Positions 5,874-10,980 of a stretch of DNA of 10,980 bases are shown here, piece after piece (the stretch's first letter is position 1; the number at the start of each line of letters is the position of its first letter). The notes beneath the pieces were generated by a model, which had not been told where the DNA came from, made no database searches, and was given only the letters and a program-made list of their open reading frames with translations. A program made the position numbers and the translations under genes. Location: the NCBI GenBank assembly GCA_900550735.1, contig URTD01000055.1:1-10980 (forward strand), in the 5' to 3' direction. The stretch comes from an uncultured Collinsella sp. GTDB lineage: Bacteria > Actinomycetota > Coriobacteriia > Coriobacteriales > Coriobacteriaceae.

Positions 5874-6179
5874 ATGTATATCAAGAAGGGCGATAAGGTC
5901 CAGGTTCTCTCTGGTAAGGATCGCGGCAAGCAGGGCGTTATCCTGCGTGCTCTCCCCGCAGAGAACAAGGTCGTTGTCGAGGGCGTTTCGGTCGTCAAGA
6001 AGGCCGTCAAGCCCAACGCTGCCAACCAGCAGGGCGGCATCGTTTCGCAGGAGGCTCCCATCGATGCCTCCAACGTCAATCTCGTTTGCCCCGAGTGCGG
6101 TAAGGTTACCCGCGTCGGTCACGAGAAGGACGGCAAGAACAAGCTGCGCGTCTGCAAGAAGTGCGGCCATAAGTTCTAA
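5874..6179 (+). CDS. rplX: 50S ribosomal protein L24
   Basis: L24 is an assembly-initiating 50S protein with a KOW domain that binds the 5' part of 23S rRNA near the tunnel exit. The 101-residue product shows the KOW motif KKGDKVQVLSGKDRGKQGVI (residues about 4-23), the NKVVVEGVSVVKK strand, and a C-terminal half with two CxxCG pairs (CPECG about 78-82, CKKCG about 94-98), which look like a small zinc-binding knuckle. ATG 5874 follows GGGGAGA. In the usual cluster rplE comes next, but here a strong terminator follows 29 nt after the stop, so this is the last gene of the transcript. Confidence 0.97.
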   Translation: MYIKKGDKVQVLSGKDRGKQGVILRALPAENKVVVEGVSVVKKAVKPNAANQQGGIVSQEAPIDASNVNLVCPECGKVTRVGHEKDGKNKLRVCKKCGHKF

Positions 6180-6208
6180 GCTGCCCGCAACATCAAGTTG
6201 CTAGCAAT

Positions 6209-6239
6209 GGCCCGGATGCCACGGCACCCGGGCCTTTTT
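6209..6239 (+). terminator. Rho-independent terminator after rplX
   Basis: GGCCCGG (6209-6215) pairs perfectly with CCGGGCC (6228-6234). After an A-C mismatch, TGC (6217-6219) and GCA (6224-6226) extend the stem around loop CACG. TTTTT follows at 6235-6239. This is a classic intrinsic terminator and should end the ribosomal protein transcript. Confidence 0.92.
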
Positions 6240-6244
6240 CTATC

Positions 6245-6480
6245 CCCACTCATTTGGTATCCCTACTCATTGGGGACAGACTTAAATGAGTACCCTAACT
6301 GGGTAAGCATACACTCATTGGGGACAGACTTACATGACTGGTCGTTTGGGACGTTCTTAAACGACTAGCCTATGAGGACAGTCTTTAGATTAATATATCT
6401 GGCCATCTGGGATGGGCTTCAACGAAAGCGGTACTTAGGGACAGTCCTCAGGTGCCGGCAATTTGGGACGGTCCTTTGAT
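6245..6480. repeat. Array of conserved-core, variable-arm hairpin units
   Basis: Several units share a core like TTGGGGACAGTCCTT flanked by inverted arms. Unit 1: TACTCATT (6264-6271) with AATGAGTA (6285-6292). Unit 2: 6313-6318 with 6334-6339, one mismatch. Unit 3: CTGGTCGTTT (6338-6347) with AAACGACTAG (6359-6368), one wobble. Unit 6: CGGTACTT (6429-6436) with AGGTGCCG (6450-6457), two wobbles. Cores at about 6373-6387, 6407-6422 and 6462-6478 have decayed or very short arms. Units 1 and 2 share left arm and core. Another copy lies at 8601-8639. It resembles REP-type palindromes; no coding sequence or transposase is visible nearby. Confidence 0.7.
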
Positions 6481-6496
6481 GTCTGATGCCCCCAGA

Positions 6497-6549
6497 GGGG
6501 TGAAGTAATACAGCCTTCTCTGTCTTTTAGGGCTTTGTTTTTTCGCCCC
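6497..6549. other. Inverted repeat 8 bp, 37-nt loop
   Basis: GGGGTGAA (6497-6504) can pair with TTCGCCCC (6542-6549), with one T-G wobble. The loop includes a T-rich run (TTTGTTTTTT). TTTATGTTT follows the right arm. It could be a weak terminator or a remnant of the neighbouring repeat array; no function is clear. Confidence 0.3.
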
Positions 6550-6742
6550 TTTATGTTTCGCAAGGACTTTCGCACGCGCATTTATGCGCATATTATTGCG
6601 CGATAATGCGTGTAACGGCTCAAACATGCGCAAACTATGGCTAAATAGTGACTGAAAAGCAAATAGACACGCAAATACGAGCAAATACGCGCGCAATTGT
6701 GCGAATATAGGGCTGTTAGAAATGAAGAACCTTCGATGACTC
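6550..6742 (+). promoter_or_regulatory. Promoter/operator region of the oxidoreductase operon
   Basis: No gene is seen. Candidate protein-binding sites are two direct repeats TTTCGCA (6556-6562, 6568-6574) 12 bp apart; three GCAAATA (6659-6665, 6671-6677, 6681-6687) with a related GCGAATA at 6701-6707, spaced 12, 10 and 20 bp; and palindromes GCGCAT-TT-ATGCGC (6576-6589), ATTAT-TGCGCG-ATAAT (6592-6607) and ACTAT/ATAGT (6634-6638/6645-6649). Spacing near whole helical turns fits repeated repressor binding on one DNA face. DeoR-family repressors often use such direct repeats and one is encoded just downstream, so it is the best guess as ligand. I could not fix a -35/-10 pair with confidence. 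Confidence 0.5.
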
Positions 6743-6754
6743 AGGAGGCACATG

Positions 6755-7834
6755 ATGGCAGATTCCAAACAGGCTCCGCTCGACGCCGAGGCAGCCGCAA
6801 AGGCGGCGTTTGCCTCGGTCCAGGATCAGCCGTTCCCCGATGATATCTTTACGGCCCCCGAGCTCCGCTGGGCCGTGATCGGGTGCGGCGTTATCGCCAA
6901 CCAGATGGCCCAGTCCCTCGCTCTGGCCGGTCGCAAACTCGCGGGTGTCGCCAACCGTACGCTGTCCAAGGCCCAGTCTTTTGCCGAGCAGTATGGCGTC
7001 GAGAAGGTGTACGAGACGGTTGAGGACCTCTACGCCGATCCGGACATCGACGCCGTCTATATCACCACGCCGCACAACACGCATATCACCTATCTGCGTG
7101 CCGCGTTGGCCGCCGGCAAGCATGTGCTCTGCGAGAAGGCCATTACCCTTAACTCTGCCGAGCTCGACGAGGCCCGTGCCATCGCCGACGAGCACAACGT
7201 GGTCCTTATGGACGCCACCACGGTGCTTCACATGCCGCTGTATCAGGAGCTGCGCCGTCGCATGGATGCTGGCGAGTTTGGCCACATGAATCTCGCTCAG
7301 CTCAACTTTGGCAGCTACAAGGAGTACGGCGATCTGACCAATCGTTTCTACAACCGTAGCCTTGCCGGCGGCGCCATGCTCGACATTGGCGTGTATGCGC
7401 TCTCCGTCATGCGCCTGTTTATGGCCAGCCAACCCGCCGAGGTCGTCTCGCTGGGCAATACCTGCGAGACTGGCGTTGACGTTGCGGGTGGCATTGTCTG
7501 CCGTAATGCTGAGCAGCAGCTGGGCGTCGTGAGCCTTACGCTCCACTCCAAACAGCCCAAGCGCTCGGTCATCAGTTTCGATAAGTGCTATATCGAGGTC
7601 AACGAGTATCCGCGCGCCGACCATGCGACCATCGTGTGGACTGCGGACGGTCACCGTGAGGAGGTCCACGCTGGCACCGAAGCCTACGCACTGTGCTACG
7701 AGATGGCCGACCTGGAGAAGGCCGTTGCTGGCGATGATTCGAAGCGCGAGCTTCTAGGCTATGCTTCTGATGTTATGGATCTGATGACCAAGCTCCGCGC
7801 CGATTGGGGAGTCGTGTACCCCGAGGAGGAGTAA
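6755..7834 (+). CDS. Gfo/Idh/MocA family NAD(P)-dependent oxidoreductase
   Basis: Members oxidise or reduce sugars, polyols and related alcohols in the cytosol with NAD(P). The 359-residue product has a Rossmann N-terminal domain with WAVIGCGVIANQMA (nucleotide loop GCGVIA, residues 43-48), the HNTH segment about 107-110, and the conserved lysine in GKHVLCEKAI (E127, K128; the family usually has EKP). The C-terminal substrate domain carries GGAMLDIGVYAL (205-216), the form typical of the dihydrodiol dehydrogenase-like subgroup. About 36 residues precede the Rossmann fold, Ala-rich and possibly helical. ATG 6755 has AGGAGG 6 nt upstream; ATG 6752 is possible but only 3 nt from it. The substrate cannot be told from sequence. 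It is 3 nt ahead of a DeoR regulator, suggesting an inducible sugar or polyol operon. Confidence 0.9.
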   Translation: MADSKQAPLDAEAAAKAAFASVQDQPFPDDIFTAPELRWAVIGCGVIANQMAQSLALAGRKLAGVANRTLSKAQSFAEQYGVEKVYETVEDLYADPDIDAVYITTPHNTHITYLRAALAAGKHVLCEKAITLNSAELDEARAIADEHNVVLMDATTVLHMPLYQELRRRMDAGEFGHMNLAQLNFGSYKEYGDLTNRFYNRSLAGGAMLDIGVYALSVMRLFMASQPAEVVSLGNTCETGVDVAGGIVCRNAEQQLGVVSLTLHSKQPKRSVISFDKCYIEVNEYPRADHATIVWTADGHREEVHAGTEAYALCYEMADLEKAVAGDDSKRELLGYASDVMDLMTKLRADWGVVYPEEE

Positions 7835-7837
7835 GCG

Positions 7838-8584
7838 ATGCTTGCGGAAGATAGGCTCAACGCGATCGTGTCGATGGTGCAGCAGGCCGGCTCGGTTACC
7901 GTGCCGGAGCTTGCTGAGGCCCTGGGCGTGACGGCGTCTACCATTCGGCGCGACCTGCAGACGCTCGACCGCGCACACCGTATCGCCAAGGTACACGGAG
8001 GCGCGACGAGTCTGGAGCGCGCGCATGTGACGCGCGACCTGACGATCGGCGAGCGCAGTGATCTCCATAACGATGACAAGGAGCGCATCTGCGCCCGTGC
8101 TGCGGCCCTGGTGGAGCCCGATAGCTTTGTGTATATCGATTCGGGCTCCACGACCCTCAAGCTCATCGAGCATCTTCCGCGCCTTGAGGGCGTCACCTAT
8201 GTGACTGATTCCGTGCTTCACGCTCAGCATCTCGCCCTGCGCGGGATGCGCACCGTTGTGCTGGGCGGCGAGCTCAAGCCCGAGACCGAGGCGCTCGTCG
8301 GCCCCGATGCCTTGGCAACTCTGGACCGCTATAACTTCAACTGCGGCTTTTGGGGTTCCAATGGCATCGCCGCCGAGCAAGGTCTCACCACACCGGATAT
8401 CGAGGAAGCGCAGGTCAAGCGTGTCTCGATGCGCCATACCGCCAAACGCTTCGTAATCTCGGACGCCAGCAAATTTGGCATGGTGGCGCCCGTCAAGTTT
8501 GCGGACTTCCGCGACGCAACGATTATTACCGCGGGTGAGGTGCCAGCCAAGTACCAGTCGATGGACAACGTCATCACGGTCTAG
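7838..8584 (+). CDS. DeoR-family transcriptional repressor
   Basis: DeoR-family proteins repress sugar catabolic genes and are released by a phosphorylated sugar. The 248-residue product has the N-terminal winged helix-turn-helix with TVPELAEALGVTASTIRRDL (residues 21-40; recognition helix TIRRDL) and KVHGGA (51-56). The sensor domain shows DSGSTT (101-106), VLGGELKPET (141-150), GSNGI and GLTTPD (173-187) and SDASKFG (208-214), all typical of the phosphosugar-binding fold. Length is standard. GGAGGAG inside the end of the oxidoreductase gene serves as ribosome-binding site and the genes are 3 nt apart, so expression is likely coupled and autoregulated through the repeats upstream of 6755. 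The effector is not predictable. Confidence 0.95.
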   Translation: MLAEDRLNAIVSMVQQAGSVTVPELAEALGVTASTIRRDLQTLDRAHRIAKVHGGATSLERAHVTRDLTIGERSDLHNDDKERICARAAALVEPDSFVYIDSGSTTLKLIEHLPRLEGVTYVTDSVLHAQHLALRGMRTVVLGGELKPETEALVGPDALATLDRYNFNCGFWGSNGIAAEQGLTTPDIEEAQVKRVSMRHTAKRFVISDASKFGMVAPVKFADFRDATIITAGEVPAKYQSMDNVITV

Positions 8585-8600
8585 CGATGGGACAAGGCCA

Positions 8601-8639
8601 AAACCACCACAAAGGTGCCTGTCCCCATTGTGGTGGTTT
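8601..8639. terminator. 12-bp perfect hairpin between convergent genes; copy of the conserved-core repeat
   Basis: AAACCACCACAA (8601-8612) is the exact reverse complement of 8628-8639. The 15-nt loop reads TGGGGACAGGCACCT on the - strand, the same core as the 6245-6480 units but with unrelated arms. It sits 16 nt after the DeoR stop and its right arm overlaps the stop codon of the RluA gene. The arms end in AAA/TTT, so it could work as a two-way terminator of modest strength. Terminator function is inferred; the hairpin itself is plain. Confidence 0.7.
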
Positions 8640-9297
8640 AGGGCTCCCAGGGGCAGGGGGCTTCGATGTGGATGTGCTCGCCGGTTACGGGATGCGTAAA
8701 GGACACGCTGTGGGCATGGAGCATCAGGCCGCAGGGACGCGGCGTGCCGTAGAGCTCGTCGCCAACCAGGGGATGACGCTCGCTTGCCAGGTGCACGCGG
8801 ATTTGGTGCTTGCGGCCGGTGAGCAGCTCGACATCGATATACGAGCGCGTGGGCAGGCCACGACGGCTCTTAAGACGCTTGAGCACCTTCACGCGCGTTT
8901 GAGACGGCTTGCCGCTGGCGCCGACGCGCATCTTGCGGCTGTCGTGGCGGTCGCGGGCGATGGGCTTGTCGATGAGCTTTTCGTTCCAGTCGATCTTGCC
9001 CTCAGCGAGCGCCAGGTAGTGCTTTCCGAATGCGTGGTCGATGACCATCTGGTCAAAGGCGGGCTGCGTCTGCTTGTCGAGCGAAAACAGCACTACGCCG
9101 GTGGTGTCGCGGTCCAGGCGGTTGAGCGGCTGCATGTCGGTCGCGGCAAAGCCGTCGCCCATCGCCAGCAGCAGGTCGCTGGCGTAGTCGGTAAGCGTGC
9201 GCTCGCCGGTGCCGTCGCCGTGGACGATCATACCGGCGGGCTTGTCGATGGCCATGAGCCAGGCGTCGCAGTAGAGGACTTGAGGTTCTTCGTTCAC
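8638..9297 (-). CDS. RluA-family RNA pseudouridine synthase
   Basis: RluA-family enzymes turn specific uridines in rRNA or tRNA into pseudouridine. The 219-residue product lacks an N-terminal S4 domain and starts directly in the catalytic fold (YCDAWLMAIDKPAGMIVHG, residues 9-27). The catalytic aspartate lies in NRLDRDTTGVVLF (D62); most members have HRLD, here Asn replaces His. The C-terminal motif LLTGRKHQIRVHLA (158-171) and VGDELYG (178-184) are intact. GTG 9297 is the start, with GAAAGG upstream. It lies 15 nt downstream of the U32 gene on the same strand, likely one transcript. The exact target uridine cannot be assigned. Confidence 0.94.
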   Translation of the reverse strand: MNEEPQVLYCDAWLMAIDKPAGMIVHGDGTGERTLTDYASDLLLAMGDGFAATDMQPLNRLDRDTTGVVLFSLDKQTQPAFDQMVIDHAFGKHYLALAEGKIDWNEKLIDKPIARDRHDSRKMRVGASGKPSQTRVKVLKRLKSRRGLPTRSYIDVELLTGRKHQIRVHLASERHPLVGDELYGTPRPCGLMLHAHSVSFTHPVTGEHIHIEAPCPWEP

Positions 9298-9312
9298 GTG
9301 TAAGCCTTTCGG

Positions 9313-10980
9313 TTAGCTGATTCCCACAAACATGCAGCCCGAGGTCGCCCCGCGCAGACGGGCGGCGGGCTTACGGCCGGCCTGCGCTGCTTCGATGGCA
9401 CGACGGACGCGGGCGACGGCACGGCCCACCTCATCCGTCTCGAGCAGCGTTCCGTCTACCATGAGACGACGCACGCCGGCATCGAGCAGCTGAGGGACCT
9501 GCGGCGTGAGGTCGATGGGGTAGGCATCGTACAGGCGAGAGCGGCCGTGGATGTCGGTGCGGACGGGCATGACCTTTCCGTCGATATTCTTGAGCGAGAG
9601 CTTGCGGGCGCGCAGGCGGCAGTTGGCGCAATCGTGGATGCAGCCGTTGGCAACCTGCAGAATGCAGTGCTCGCTTGTCATGACGCGCGGGCGGCCAAAG
9701 ACGGTGATGCCCAGAGCCGCGGGCGCGGCGGCGCCGAGCGAGACAATCTCGTCGAGCGTGATTTCGGGCGAGAGCCAAAACGCACCGGCTCCGCGCTCGG
9801 CAAGCGCCTCCATGCAGGGCGTGTTGTGCACCGGCAGGCAAGAGCGAATCTCGGCCGTGGCGCCGGCATGCGCGGCTACGGCGAGCTCGGAGATATTGCC
9901 GACGGCGACGGTGGCTCCAGCATTGATCCAGGGATCGACGCGCTCGTGGTCGACGGCGCGGCAGACCTCGTCGAGTACAGGCACGATACCCTGCTCAAAT
10001 GCATCGGCGGGGGAGAGCCCGGCCGCATCGAGCGCGTCGGTGGTCATGTAGATGCGCGTTGCACCCTCCACGCGCGCTGCCTCGGCGGCTTCGAGCGAGG
10101 TGACGGCGGCGCAAATCTGCGGCTCATCGCGGTAATGCTCGGGCGCGGGGCGGGAATCACTGGTTACAATCGCCGGCAACTCGAGCGTTTTCGCACGCTC
10201 CTCGTACGGTGCCAGAATGGCCTCCTCGAGCGCTTTACAGGCGGCGGCGCGCACCTTGTGCACGGCGGAGAAGCCCATACCGCAGCCGGCGTCGAGCGAA
10301 ATGTCAAAGCTCGCTGCCTCAAAGGGCGAAGAGCCCATGCGGCCCACATGTTCAACCAGGTCTGCCGCCTCGACGGCGCGGGTCTTGGCGGCCTCGACGG
10401 TAAAGCCGGTGGCGGTGGCGGTAAGCGCGGGGTCGTCGCAGCAGGTGAGCGTAACGGTAAACGGCTCGCCCAGACGCGCCACGACGGACACATCTACGGC
10501 ACGGCGGCGCAGCACATCGCGCTTGAGCGCGGCGCCGGCAGCGTCAATGGCGCGTTGACTGCGAATCACGCGCACACGGCAACCCTCGGGCATGCTACGG
10601 GGCACGCGGCACTCGATGATATCGCCGGCTGCGGCATCATCGGCGGCAATGGTGGTCAGGAATTGGTCGAACTCATCGTCGTGGCGAAGCTCCAGCAGGT
10701 CGCCCTTGCCCACGGGCTCAAACAGCTCAATACGGGCGATGGCGGCACGTCGACGGCGGTCGTCGGGCTTGAGGCCTCGCACATCGCGGTTGGCCGGGCG
10801 GCTGCCCAGCACCGTGCCCACGATCTGGCCGCGGTTGTTGGAGCGCTCGTAGCTCATCATCTCGTCGCCCGAGGTGCCGTCCTGATAGGCGTGCGTAAAG
10901 TCGCGGTTGAAGCAGCGCTTGAGCTGGCGCTTACGAGCCGCCTGCTCCTTTTCGCCCGCATTCCGCCCTGCAAGAACGTC
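9313..10980 (-). CDS. U32-family peptidase-like protein, partial (5' end beyond right edge)
   Basis: The frame stays open past the ATG at 10858-10860 to the window edge without a stop, and the extra 40 codons read like family sequence (LKRCFNRDFTHAYQDGTSGD before MMSYERSNNRGQ). So the true start lies outside and 555 residues are visible. The middle holds a DUF3656-like stretch ending in SAVHKVRAAACKALEEA. The C-terminal third has VFGRPRVMTSEHC followed by four cysteines (C-x7-C-x3-C-x2-C, codons between about 9619 and 9666) and ends TSGCMFVGIS, like the second half of long U32 proteins. U32 relatives include collagenase-like peptidases and the 23S rRNA hydroxylation protein RlhA; the adjacent rRNA-modification gene makes an RNA-related role attractive but unproven. 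Confidence 0.88.
   Translation of the reverse strand, partial: DVLAGRNAGEKEQAARKRQLKRCFNRDFTHAYQDGTSGDEMMSYERSNNRGQIVGTVLGSRPANRDVRGLKPDDRRRRAAIARIELFEPVGKGDLLELRHDDEFDQFLTTIAADDAAAGDIIECRVPRSMPEGCRVRVIRSQRAIDAAGAALKRDVLRRRAVDVSVVARLGEPFTVTLTCCDDPALTATATGFTVEAAKTRAVEAADLVEHVGRMGSSPFEAASFDISLDAGCGMGFSAVHKVRAAACKALEEAILAPYEERAKTLELPAIVTSDSRPAPEHYRDEPQICAAVTSLEAAEAARVEGATRIYMTTDALDAAGLSPADAFEQGIVPVLDEVCRAVDHERVDPWINAGATVAVGNISELAVAAHAGATAEIRSCLPVHNTPCMEALAERGAGAFWLSPEITLDEIVSLGAAAPAALGITVFGRPRVMTSEHCILQVANGCIHDCANCRLRARKLSLKNIDGKVMPVRTDIHGRSRLYDAYPIDLTPQVPQLLDAGVRRLMVDGTLLETDEVGRAVARVRRAIEAAQAGRKPAARLRGATSGCMFVGIS

Noticed and set aside
6265..6478. CRISPR-like array
   Set aside because: Repeats are short, degenerate, irregularly spaced and individually palindromic with different arms; there are no uniform spacers and no cas genes.
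7754..8437. - strand open frame opposite the DeoR gene
   Set aside because: The + strand frame has complete DeoR-family motifs; the antisense frame has none.
8589..8626. GGGACA ... TGTCCC inverted pair around the convergent hairpin
   Set aside because: Only 6 bp and incompatible with the much stronger 12-bp hairpin; probably chance or a fragment of a decayed repeat core.
8587..9303. + strand open frame opposite the RluA gene
   Set aside because: The - strand product has clear RluA motifs, and the + strand frame starts inside the repeat hairpin region with no recognisable domain.

Overview
The window looks like a chromosome segment from a GC-rich actinobacterium of the class Coriobacteriia, most likely Collinsella or a close relative. 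This rests on the GC-rich third positions, the general look of the ribosomal proteins and the gene neighbourhood. It is an inference from reading, not a database match.

Left two thirds (391-6179): part of the S10/spc ribosomal protein cluster, all on the + strand, in the canonical order rplC-rplD-rplW-rplB-rpsS-rplV-rpsC-rplP-rpmC-rpsQ-rplN-rplX. Most junctions are tight, including TAGTG and TAATG overlaps and one directly abutting TAA/ATG pair. Three non-coding gaps break it into blocks: at least 390 nt before rplC, 179 nt before rplB and 118 nt before rplN. Each gap can be folded by eye into several perfect stems. They look like internal r-protein leaders or operon boundaries. Part of the first gap recurs in the second at 23 of 26 bases, with a compensatory change in a small hairpin. 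rpsJ does not sit directly upstream of rplC. After rplX the cluster stops at a strong intrinsic terminator where rplE would be expected.

Middle (6180-6754): a long intergenic region with two parts. The first (about 6245-6480) is an array of degenerate hairpin units. They share a loop core resembling TTGGGGACAGTCCTT, but their arms differ from copy to copy while several remain self-complementary. The second (about 6490-6754) is AT-richer, with palindromes and helically spaced direct repeats. It is probably the promoter/operator of the next gene.

Right third: a + strand pair encodes a Gfo/Idh/MocA-family NAD(P)-dependent oxidoreductase and a DeoR-family repressor, 3 nt apart, probably a small sugar- or polyol-responsive operon with local regulation. 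Facing it on the - strand are a U32-family peptidase-like gene, cut by the right edge, and an RluA-family pseudouridine synthase. The two convergent pairs are separated by another copy of the conserved-core hairpin, with 12-bp perfect arms, which may act as a two-way terminator.

The most interesting material is non-coding: the three structured leaders with a shared hairpin, the 97-nt rod-like inverted repeat at the left edge, and the conserved-core/variable-arm hairpin family.
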